Below, piece after piece: positions 1 to 7,136 of a stretch of 10,855 bases of DNA (its first letter is position 1; every line of letters starts with the position of its first letter). Where the stretch lies: assembly GCA_003024985.2 (NCBI GenBank), contig PXIH01S0029275.1. One strand, 5' to 3'. The notes under the pieces were generated by a model that ran no database searches, was not told the origin of the DNA, and saw nothing but the letters and a program-made list of their open reading frames with translations. This DNA comes from Euperipatoides rowelli. Its lineage: Eukaryota; Onychophora; Udeonychophora; Euonychophora; Peripatopsidae. The position numbers and the translations under genes were made by a program.

Positions 1-95
1 TCAATATTCTTGACTTTTTAAATAAATTATATTGGCCCGCCTAAAGTTTTTTCTTTTTTTTTTGGCCCGCTCCTAAAAAAGTTTGCCCATCACTG
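1..95. mobile_element. hAT-type DNA transposon, one terminus (partial)
   Basis: Read on the minus strand, position 95 begins CAGTGATGGGCAAAC, the CAGTG-type terminus typical of many hAT transposons. Two GGCCCGC words follow at 34-40 and 64-70, in a setting typical of hAT ends. The element interrupts the LINE-A reading frame immediately after the AFDSIE residues and continues off the left edge, so neither transposase nor second end is visible. The adjacent 8 bp fit the hAT target-site consensus. Identification rests on terminus and target site only. Confidence 0.7.
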
Positions 96-103
96 TTCTA
101 TAC
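96..103. repeat. putative 8-bp hAT target-site duplication (one copy)
   Basis: TTCTATAC lies directly outside the CAGTG terminus and belongs to the LINE-A coding sequence. It fits the nTCTAnAn preference known for hAT insertions. The second copy would lie outside the window, so duplication itself is not seen. Confidence 0.55.
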
Positions 104-355
104 TATCAAAAGCTTTGGTTAGATAAAAAAAAAATAAAGTTTACCTCCCTTTTCATTTATTTTTTTCAATTAGTGTATTCAGGACAAATATGTGATCTAC
201 TGTAGAGTATCCTTCCTATATTTGCTACCTGGGCTTCATATAATTTATGTTCTTTGATTAACCAATCTACAAATCTCTTTGCTAAAATACCCGAAAACAG
301 CTTAAAGAATACAGGTAGAAGCGATATAGGTATATGATTTTCTGGTTTTTTTGCT

Positions 356-363
356 TAGGCCTA
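356..363. repeat. TAGGCCTA word at a frame break in LINE-A RT
   Basis: The frame reading ...IIPIYKKGD ends at this octamer and the frame reading PENHIPISLLPV resumes just after it. The shift equals an extra 2 mod 3 bases, so removing 5 or 8 bp here restores the frame. An A7 run next to it could also have slipped, so this case is ambiguous. Confidence 0.45.
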
Positions 364-795
364 TCTCCTTTCTTGTATATTGGTATAATTTTGCTTTTCA
401 ATAGTACATCCGGAATATTGCCTGAGTTCCATATGTTGTTATATCTCTGTAGAAGTTGTTGTAGGAAAGTTTAATCTAAATTCTTAATATGTTCATTTAA
501 TATAAGGTCGTAACCTGATGCCTTTAGTTTTAAATTGTTGACAGTCGTAGATAACTCAAAAGCAGTATAATCTCTATCTACAAGCTCATCAATAATAAGT
601 GTTGGAATACTAAAATTTAAACCTTGACTATTCCTCATGTGGTCATATATAAAATCTATCCAATTTACTACTTTAATTTCTGTCATATGCATATTTTTTG
701 TGATAAATTTCTTATTGTCCAAAATTCAGAGGGATTTTTCAATATCATTAATTGATCTATTTTATTTTTATAGAATATTGATTTTTTTTTTACTA

Positions 796-819
796 GGGTG
801 AATGCATCAGAGATGCCAC
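796..819 (+). repeat. left terminal inverted repeat of pogo-like element
   Basis: Starts GGGTGAATGC and contains AGAGATGCC. About 16 of the first 22 bases match the reverse complement of 2693-2716. Preceded by the TA target at 794-795. Confidence 0.8.
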
Positions 820-864
820 ACCTTTTGAAAAAAATTCACAATAATTAGAAAAAAATTATATATA

Positions 865-870
865 TTTATT
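865..870 (-). promoter_or_regulatory. possible polyadenylation signal of the transposase gene
   Basis: AATAAA on the minus strand about 175 nt past the transposase stop. In sequence this AT-rich such hexamers are common by chance, so this is position-based inference. Confidence 0.25.
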
Positions 871-984
871 ATTTTCACACAAATTAAACATTGATATTCT
901 AGCTTTGATATAAAAATAACAAAAACAAAAACAGGCTACAAAAAGGTTAAAAAAAATGGGGAAAAACAAATTTCTATTTTTGGC

Positions 985-1042
985 CATCTCTCCCTTACCC
1001 TATGGGAGAGATGCCACATCATAAGGGAGAGATGCCACATCA
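985..1042. repeat. subterminal hairpin and tandem GGGAGAGATGCCACATCA repeats
   Basis: CATCTCTCCC (985-994) and GGGAGAGATG (1004-1013) form a perfect 10-bp inverted repeat with a 9-nt loop. The 18-bp word at 1004-1021 is repeated exactly at 1025-1042, a 21-bp period. The core matches the terminal inverted repeat, so these are candidate extra transposase-binding sites just beyond the transposase stop codon. Confidence 0.8.
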
Positions 1043-1043
1043 T

Positions 1044-2299
1044 TTACNTTTGCTTTGCAACATTAATTTTTCTAATGTTTTCTCTCCCACAAGAATTACA
1101 GACATTGCCATACAGTGTACAAGTTTCATGGAACCATTTCTCACATTTTGAACATTGAATCCAGTCATCTTTTTTTTTTGTAGTAAAATAATTTTCCCAA
1201 CATTCAACACAGTTATTGTTGTTCAAAACCTTCTTGGATACATTGTTATCTGAATCTTCCGTATCAGTTTCTTCACGCTCATTGGATTCCTCTCTTTCAT
1301 CGGATTCCTCACTTTCAGCCAGTGCTGTAAGCCTAATATTTTTCAGTTTTAGTTTTAGATTCTTTTTTTTTTTTTGCATTTTTTTCTTTAGCAATTTTCC
1401 TTTTCTTTATGTTTGTTGGTGATGTTAATACACATGCTAATTGTTGGAATTTTGGGAACAGAAGGCAGTGTATTTAAATGTGTTGTAGGAGTGAAATTAG
1501 GGTCTTGGGTGGTTGAAAAACCTGAAGTGGATGCAACATGAGAAATAGGCCTAGAAGATATAAACCCAACAATAGGTCTTGAGGCTGATGGAATAATAGT
1601 ACGTTTAAGAGAAGTATCAGTAACTGAAAAAAAAGTGGTCAGGGATAGCATTGGGGTTAAATGGAAAAATGCCTGTAGCCTCAAATCCAGATGTAGCTTT
1701 TCCTACTGATGCAACCTTATTCTAGGCTTTCCCTGTGAGGTACCCGGCCTGGTATCTGGTAATCTTTCTATCACTATGATGTTGTAGCCAGACACTTGCT
1801 TCTGGATTAAAATACATTTTTAATGGGCCAAAAAAACTTTGGTACAATGGTTGGAGTGCTTGTGTAGTATGGCTTGGTAAACATAGAATAATTATATTTG
1901 ATATGCTAGTTCCAGCATATCAAAAGCATTACTGTGTGAATAACGTCCATCCAAAATAAGAAAAGTTTTTCCTGATGGGTTACATGGCAGAAATTGTTTG
2001 GTTAACCATTTAAGAAATAAATCTGCATTAATGTATGAGGATTTGTTGTACATGCAAACATCCGTGCCATAATGCACCTTTTGTTGTAATAACATTTGTT
2101 GGTTGATTAATCATTTGGATACCTGACTCGTCCATGTAAAAAATATTCCCAGGTTTTCCCATCAAGTTGTTCTGTATAAAGCCCTGTTCTAAAAGGTTAT
2201 AAAAACTTGCAACATCTATACTATTCATTCCTTGAGCCGTATATAAAGTAATAAAGTGTTATTAAATTGAAAATCAGCATGTTTTGACATTAACTTAGC
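1044..2299 (-). pseudogene. pogo/Tigger-like transposase (DDE_1 superfamily) with C-terminal PHD finger, broken
   Basis: A cut-and-paste transposase remnant acting in the nucleus. In order on the minus strand: LMSKHADFQF and SIDVASFYNLLE (2290-2190); YMDESG with the first catalytic Asp (codon 2130-2132); INQPTNVITTKGA; KSSYINADLFLKWL; LILDG with the second Asp (about 1950); PSHTTQALQPLYQSFFGPLK, where the third catalytic Asp is replaced by Tyr (codon 1842-1844); then GFEATGIFPFNPNAIPDHFF, a Ser/Thr-rich linker, a Lys-rich and Glu/Asp-rich stretch, and a PHD finger at 1211-1089. The finger has Cys62, 65, 81, 84, His89, Cys92, 99 and 102 when counted from the Met at 1394, a complete C4HC3 set. 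The stop is TAA at 1044-1046. About 60 residues normally found between TTKGA and KSSYINA are missing, the N-terminal HTH is absent, and frames change at about 2095, 1900, 1640 and 1400. An N base lies at 1048. Confidence 0.85.
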
Positions 2300-2535
2300 C
2301 TAGAAGAAAGAAACATGTGTCATCTCTCCTTAAACTGTAGGAGAGATGCCTCCTGGTGCCATGATGTCTACATGCACTTAGAAATGTTACAACTTTTCAT
2401 AATCTCTTTCTATATGTATCTAACAATCTTTTATAACTAATTACTCTGTGTAAAATATGATTGCAGTCAAATTACAGCAATAAAAAGATAAAATGCTAAA
2501 AATTTCATGAGTAAAATGTGAGTAGGCCTACTTAC
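2300..2535 (-). other. candidate intron (or rearranged 5' block) of the pogo-like transposase
   Basis: On the minus strand a strong donor-like GTAAGT follows GTG at 2535, and a pyrimidine-rich acceptor-like TTTCTTTCTTCTAG ends at 2300, directly before the first transposase-like residues. No helix-turn-helix can be read inside or in the 157 bp between it and the right terminal repeat, so the DNA-binding domain is genuinely missing. TAGGC(C)TA words lie at both borders (2523-2530 and 2296-2302), so a non-intron origin is possible. Confidence 0.35.
2321..2348. repeat. internal hairpin with terminal-repeat core
   Basis: CATCTCTCCT (2321-2330) and AGGAGAGATG (2339-2348) form a perfect 10-bp inverted repeat with an 8-nt loop. 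It mirrors the hairpin at 985-1013 at the other side of the element. Confidence 0.8.
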
Positions 2536-2692
2536 CACAATCAATATTGTCAGGAAGGCAACAAGCTCATTGAGATAAAATAATAATGGCCTGTTACTAC
2601 TTCTTAGAGGATGACTATTGCTATCAAAGAACAATTATTGCCCCCTATTGATTTTAAATCAGATTTTTAGAAAGTGAGGCAACTCTCCTCAT

Positions 2693-2716
2693 GAGGCATC
2701 TCTCCCACAAGCACCC
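2693..2716 (-). repeat. right terminal inverted repeat of pogo-like element
   Basis: Read on the minus strand it starts GGGTGCTTGTGGGAGAGATG, matching the left end at 16 of 22 positions. It is followed outside by TA at 2717-2718. Confidence 0.8.
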
Positions 2717-2750
2717 TAATTAGTTTCCTCATTTCTTTTCTATATTAAGA

Positions 2751-2826
2751 GAGACTATTTCTTAAAGAAATAGTATTATGTAAACTACTATTATTGCATA
2801 ATACTATTTCTTTAAGAAATAGTCTT
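2751..2826. repeat. 29-bp inverted repeat with nested palindromes
   Basis: Positions 2752-2780 and 2797-2825 are perfect reverse complements, separated by a 16-nt loop. Each arm itself contains the palindrome CTATTTCTTAAAGAAATAG. The structure lies in the LINE-A linker between the residues GKTIS and NSLS and breaks the reading frame. No clear target duplication flanks it. It may be an inverted duplication or a tiny fold-back element. Confidence 0.9.
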
Positions 2827-3181
2827 TCCAACAGTCAAATTAATTAATTTTTTCATTTGTCTAACTTTAAAATCAATCCAAGGTTTAGATTGTTTCATTA
2901 CTTCTCTTGCGGTTTTATTATATTTAATCATTCCTAGGTCTGTGCATATATTCACAACCAATGATGTCATCTCTTTAAACCATTTCTCATCATCTATTTC
3001 AAGCTCTATTGTTGCCATTTTAAATGTTATTTTTTCCTGATATTTTTTTTTAAGACTTTCATTCCATAAACATTTTATAGTTTTTTTTTTTTTATGTTTA
3101 CTATCTCATTAATTAGTGTAATCGTTAATTTAATCGGGCAATGATCCGAACATCCAAAATTTACTACTTCAAAATCGTAAA

Positions 3182-3188
3182 TAGCCTA
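3182..3188. repeat. TAGCCTA word at a frame break in LINE-A endonuclease
   Basis: On the minus strand the frame ends ...SEVFTRY and the next frame starts YDFEVVNFGCSDH. Reducing TAGGCTA to TA, a 5-bp removal, gives SEVFTRYIYDFEVVNFGC in one frame. Confidence 0.6.
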
Positions 3189-3481
3189 TATCTTGTAAAG
3201 ACTTCCGAACACAATGCATAGTCGATAATACTGCTTCCATTCGTATAAAGTGAATTCGCCATCTTTTTCACTTTTACTACATCCATTTATAATATTTAAT
3301 TCGTCTTTTCAAAAAAAATATCATACTCTTACCTCTATTCAGCAAAATATCTTTTGGATTTCTTACCAATAGATTTTTACTCTGCTTATTTACTTCATCT
3401 TATTCACCTGTTCTTGCATTGAAGTCTTCTGCAATAGACAAAACAATTAAATGTAAAAACACTAAATCATTACACAAGTTG

Positions 3482-4450
3482 GGTTTTCTGCTGCAACACA
3501 TCCTCTCCCCCTTGAATAGATTCTATAAATGACCACTGCTCCAAATAGTGACTAGCAAGAACTTGTCATTAAGCGATACCCAGATGCTACTTCCTTTCTG
3601 CAGTAAAAAACTTAGATGATGGCTTTGGTTGTTGAATTGGCAAAACAAACAATAATTTGTGGTCAGAGTTGGCAAATCCAGGTAACACCTGAGCATTAAA
3701 TTTTTCACTATAGTTAGAGAAGAACATACCCAGGCAGTTTGATCCGCACGTTGGAGATCAGATCATCTGTCTAAAGTTTGGCAGATGCAACAATGAATGA
3801 ATGTTCAATCCATTAAAGTCACCTGCAATAAATATGCAAGCATTATTATTTAGCGACAGCAACCTGTCATGTTGGATACAATGTAGTTGAGCATTTCATT
3901 TTCATTATCATCATTTGGGGGGGGGGGAGGGGGGGGGAGTAAACCGGTATAATTCCGATCCATGGAATCTCACGTGGTAAATAATTAGGTCTACAGATAA
4001 AGGAAACAACCTCCAAGCGCGGATCTGTAGATATTAATGTTTGTTGAATTGATAAATTGTTTCTAATATACACAGTCACTCCTCCGCTAGGAGACTTGTT
4101 ACGTCTATTTCTAATCCTATGGATAGAGCGAAAGCCATCAATCTCATATGCATTCACATTCAGATCGTTAATCTATGTTCCGGTCAGCAACATAATGTCA
4201 GGATTATAAAGTTCTTGGGCGATTCCCAATTGCTCAAATTTATTGGAAATGGATCGCAAGTTAGTAAGAAAAAAAGATGGAAAGTTATGGCAGTTGACTT
4301 CAGATTTAACCATTTTTAAGCACGGAGGTCTTGAAACAACACAAGCAACTATGTTACGATTAACATTATTAATCAAAGGTTTGATACAACGTTGATAATT
4401 TGAAAGCTTCACAAGTCTACCAACTTTCGATCCTCTCTTGATATTGAACT
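3482..4450 (-). pseudogene. LINE-B AP-like endonuclease domain, broken
   Basis: This is the endonuclease of a second non-LTR retrotransposon. Minus-strand order: a basic leader (KKFNIKRGSKVGRLVKL, about 4450-4400), FFLTNLRSISNKFEQL and LYNPDIMLLTGT (about 4290-4173; usual family form is N.RS..NK and L.ETW), YEIDGFRSIHRIRNRRNKS, GGVTVYIRNNL (about 4080), RPNYLPREIPWIGIIPVYSPP, then IAGDFNGLN (about 3830-3804) matching the GDFN block, and PGFANSDHKLLFVLP (about 3680-3637) with the SDH motif, ending near QWSFIESIQGGEDV (about 3530-3490). It differs throughout from LINE-A, so it is a separate family or copy. No reverse transcriptase follows; LINE-A begins instead. Frames change near 4170, 3900 and 3730, and a poly-G tract has distorted the reading around 3917-3939. 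Confidence 0.8.
3917..3939 (+). repeat. poly-G tract (G11-A-G9-A-G)
   Basis: This is the only strongly G-rich run in the window. It lies within the LINE-B endonuclease frame, where it reads PPLPPP on the minus strand. Replication or sequencing slippage probably set its length. Confidence 0.9.
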
Positions 4451-5138
4451 TCTTAAGGATCCCAATATAGGCAAAATATTTAAGTAAATGTTTGTATCCA
4501 TTAGGCTATATTTTCTATTTCTAAATCTGAATGATTTAAGGTAGCTCGATTAATATTTTTTTAGCGGGTATAATCCTTTACAAACCACCATGACGACTAA
4601 AACGATTGAAGCTTGTGAAAAATAAATCCAATGCAATCCGAACCAAAGGCAGCACAAATTCCGCTGTCAAGGATGCTAAAAAGAGTTAAAAGCCCAATCA
4701 AGGAGAACATCATCTATTTTGGCATGAGCAAAAAAAAAAAAATTATTTATATACAAAAATGAGGGTAAGCTATAATCACAAGAGGCAGCAATAGGTGCCA
4801 TTTTAAACTATATATCACATCATTTGGCACTAAAGTAATGCCACTGAAGTTAAGGATAGATTTCATTTTATCTGCCATTAAATTTTTTAAAAATTTTATC
4901 TGATCTTTTTTTCCATAGGTCTATTACTCTATATTATAATTATTGTACTTTAATTTTAATTACTTTTTATAGTTTAAAAATAATAATATAGTCTGAAATT
5001 TTCACATAATGAGTATTTGCACATAATTAGAAGCGTTTGAGTAAACGTTTCGGCGTGTTGACTCTATTCCGTTATAGTTGTTTCCTACGATTTATGCAAT
5101 GATTTAAGTCCTGCATAAATTGTCAGTTGTATTCAGTT
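4451..5138. other. no gene recognised; AT-rich
   Basis: Neither strand gives a readable domain. The stretch 4560-4725 is less AT-rich and precedes LINE-B, so it may be LINE-B 5' leader. It holds an A13 run at 4730-4742, a TAGGCTA word at 4502-4508 and a TAGGTCTA word at 4916-4923. Confidence 0.5.
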
Positions 5139-5150
5139 TTAATCATTGCA
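5090..5150. repeat. interlocking inverted repeats
   Basis: ATTTATGCA (5090-5098) pairs with TGCATAAAT (5112-5120), and TGCAATGATT (5095-5104) pairs with AATCATTGCA (5141-5150). The two left arms overlap, so the pairings are mutually exclusive. Confidence 0.7.
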
Positions 5151-5301
5151 CATTTTACCATCTATATCTCCATTATAAATAACTTTACCATTATAGTATA
5201 ATACGCTTGTAGGTGCATGATTAAGATAATGAAAGCATTTGTTTTTTTTTAGGTATCACCTGTACAAAGTTTTCTGGTGCATCCTGACAATACATACATT
5301 T
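5139..5301 (-). other. possible short degenerate coding stretch, unrecognised
   Basis: The minus strand reads KCMYCQDAPENFVQVIPKK. After one base change in length at an A-run it reads on as CFHYLNHAPTSVLYYNGKV and IYNGDIDGKMCND, then stops. It resembles coding sequence more than its surroundings but matches no family I know. It could be the eroded 3' part of the P-like transposase or chance. Confidence 0.2.
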
Positions 5302-5670
5302 TTCATTCAAACTTTACAATTCATTGAACTAAATCATCAGAAGAAATCTATCACAATATGGCAATAAAAAATATGTTCTAAATTTCATTTTAAAAATAAT
5401 TCTCACTCTGCATGTTGCAAAAGGTAAAACATTGATTGCAGACCATTGTTAGTAATTATTTTTATTTAATTAATTTATTTATTTACTGATAAATGGCAAT
5501 AGCCATGATTAATTGTTAGCAGTAGGCTTATTCAATGTTTTAAGCCAGAAGAAAGTGAAATGATCAATTTGGTTAAGCTATTTGATGTAGAGAATATTTA
5601 TCACAAATAAGATTATTATATTAAATTAATACAAAATTCTATAAAGATAAATAGAATTTTGACTAATCAT
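5302..5670. other. no gene recognised; contains an 11-bp-arm hairpin
   Basis: AT-rich sequence immediately past the last recognisable residues of the P-like transposase. CAAAATTCTAT (5632-5642) and ATAGAATTTTG (5651-5661) form a perfect inverted repeat with an 8-nt loop. A TAGGCTTA word lies at 5523-5530. Confidence 0.6.
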
Positions 5671-5739
5671 CACCAGCCCATCCACAATTGCCCCAGCACC
5701 TTCGAGCAAAAGAATTGCACGTAGCACAATTTTTACAAG

Positions 5740-5746
5740 TAGCCTA
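5740..5746. repeat. TAGCCTA word at a frame break in the P-like transposase
   Basis: On the minus strand the frame FAYKGITKAVV ends here and LVKIVLRAILLLE begins just after. Reducing TAGGCTA to TA, a 5-bp removal, joins them as KAVVLVKIVLRAILLLE in one frame. That gives the spacing I expect between the KG and LLE motifs of the family. Confidence 0.65.
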
Positions 5747-7128
5747 CAACTGCTTTTGTTATGCCTTTATAGGCGAATACAGCTATGATGCGAGAAAAAA
5801 TAGAAAACTAAGCACTAGTCCATGGTCTGCCATTTCATTGCAGTTTTCTGCAGACGTTTCACCAGAATTCACTAAACCACTTTCGGTCATTTTCTATGAA
5901 TTTACTGCTATACTTTTTCTAACTTAGATTTAATCAAAATGAAGTATACCATGGCGTTGGAGGTCAGTTTTCTTGGAAAATTTTATTTTCAAAGCTGCAT
6001 GAAATGAATTATTAAATCCAGGCTTGATTTCTATTGTATTTAAATAATACCGAATTGTCACAGATGGTAAAGGCAAATTTTTTTGTGTATACAAGAAATT
6101 ATACATAGAAGAATTTCTATGCCAATCAATGGTATATTGTCTACAATATTTGGATGCTTTTTCTCCAACAGAAATACATTTCATAATCACCATCTGTTGG
6201 GCATTAGAAATATTCAATTTACCAATCTTATCATGTAATGATGATTTATTTTTAAAAATGTCAATGTTTTTGCTTTTAGTGTTTGAATTTCTGTTTTTTT
6301 TTTTACTTTTTAATTTTGCATTAAAAAATTTCAATCTTTTTACCATGTAGCTACATTTTTTTTCTGCATGTTTTTAAGACTTTTCATCTTGATTGTAGAC
6401 ATTAACAGTCCTGAATGCTTAAGGCACTTAAAACTTTTGTTATTTTTTTTTATTCTTTTTGGATATGCACTCTTATTGTGTTTTTTAGTTTTTGCCAGAT
6501 AAGTCACTGCTCATTTTCAACGTTTGCAAATAGATTACACTCTTTATGCTGCCAAATACCAATTTCATCAACATATGCAGAACATTGATTAATATACCAC
6601 TAGATGTTAAAATTTGAAGGTCCACCACAACATAAATACTGAGTGAACTGCATTTATAACCGATACAACATCCACAATGGAACTTACAATCTTTGGAATA
6701 TTTAATGCAGTTTTGTTGGTTACAAGCTATGTTTAAAATTTGCAGTTTCACTTGCAGTTGATCATCAATGAAAACATTTTTGAAAACATACACAGTTTTC
6801 TTTCTGTGATATGTGCATCAGTAAAAGCCACAATTTCTTACTATTTTGTGTGCACACATGCACACCCCAAGATGAACTGGGTAGTTGTAAGTTTTTTGCT
6901 TGTGATGATAATTGTAAGTTCATAGGTTCGGTGGAGATATCACCAGTATTTGCATCACACAAAACGAAAGTAGAGCTAGGAACTAAGCTAGTAGCAAAAT
7001 CAAGCACTTGTAATACTGTATGTTCGATTAGTTGAACCTGTTCCTTGGCCAACAGTACTTTTTGGTGGAGATTTTCGTAATTTGCTCTTTTTAGACAGAT
7101 ATGATGGGCAGTTCGGAAATTTAATAGT

Positions 7129-7136
7129 TAGGCCTA
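7129..7136. repeat. TAGGCCTA word at a frame break in the THAP domain
   Basis: The minus-strand frame LAPNAIR ends at an in-frame TAG formed by this word, and FPNCPSYLSKK follows in another frame. Removing exactly the octamer gives LAPNAIRTIKFPNCPSYLS in one frame. Confidence 0.55.

Larger units (their letters stand above)
96..795 (-). pseudogene. LINE-A (non-LTR retrotransposon) reverse transcriptase, broken, 3' segment
   Basis: This is the N-terminal half of an APE-class LINE reverse transcriptase. Reading down the minus strand across frames one finds KNPSEFW (about 755-720), the entry motif VNNLKLKASGYDLILNEHI (about 545-487), WNSGNIPDVLLKSKIIPIYKKGD (about 433-366), PENHIPISLLPV matching the YRPISLLP block (about 341-305), LFSGILAKRFVDWLIKEH, YSTVDHIFVLN, and LTKAFDSIE (about 120-96) matching the DLSKAFD block. 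The catalytic YADD region is absent because a hAT element interrupts at 95. At least three frame changes and several stops make it dead. It is the continuation of 2719-3474: removing the pogo-like element at 796-2716 together with one TA joins the two into a continuous linker-RT order. The clade (CR1/L2/Jockey-like) cannot be fixed by eye. Confidence 0.85.
796..2716 (-). mobile_element. pogo/Tigger-like DNA transposon, defective
   Basis: The element is bounded by terminal inverted repeats GGGTG...AGAGATGCC and flanked by TA on both sides (794-795 and 2717-2718), the target duplication of the Tc1/mariner/pogo superfamily. It carries, on the minus strand, a DDE_1-type transposase remnant with a C-terminal PHD finger. 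It sits inside LINE-A: the LINE linker reads ...YRKEMRKLI on the right side and continues with SKKK on the left side once the element and one TA are removed. The GGGAGAGATGCC core of the terminal repeat recurs several times inside. At about 1.9 kb it is short for an autonomous pogo-like element, in line with the missing N-terminal DNA-binding domain and an internal deletion. Confidence 0.85.
2719..3474 (-). pseudogene. LINE-A endonuclease C-terminus and EN-RT linker, broken, 5' segment
   Basis: This is the upstream portion of the LINE-A protein. The minus strand shows an apurinic-type endonuclease tail: VLSIAEDFNARTGE (about 3444-3403, the GDFN block with Gly changed to Glu), GCSKSEKDGEFTL (about 3290-3250), NGSSIIDYALCSEVFTRY (about 3239-3186), then YDFEVVNFGCSDHCPIKLTI (about 3179-3120) with the catalytic SDH motif. 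It continues as a linker, 3018-2812, containing SKPWIDFKVRQMKKLINLTV, and past an inverted repeat as NSLS and YRKEMRKLI. The endonuclease N-terminus is missing at a junction with LINE-B around 3475-3481. Several frameshifts and stops are present, including a shift located exactly at a TAGCCTA word (3182-3188). It belongs to the same copy as 96-795. Confidence 0.8.

Noticed and set aside
1004-1042. Tandem repeat as a possible CRISPR or satellite array
   Set aside because: Only two direct units, sharing the transposon terminal-repeat core; explained as subterminal transposon repeats.
1216-1422. Plus-strand open frame rich in Ser and Phe
   Set aside because: It is the antisense of the acidic and lysine-rich linker of the pogo-like transposase, and its low complexity comes from that.
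1546-1553. TAGGCCTA as another footprint
   Set aside because: The open frame runs through it (SSRPISHV) in an unconserved linker, so insertion cannot be tested; it was kept only in the word count.
3523-3708. Minus-strand 61-codon open frame
   Set aside because: It is out of frame with the LINE-B endonuclease over the SDH region; the correct frame reads PGFANSDHKLLFVLP.
6811-7035. Plus-strand Cys-containing open frame resembling a small secreted protein
   Set aside because: It lies antisense to the P-like transposase linker, which has family-ordered motifs on both sides; no signal peptide is convincing.
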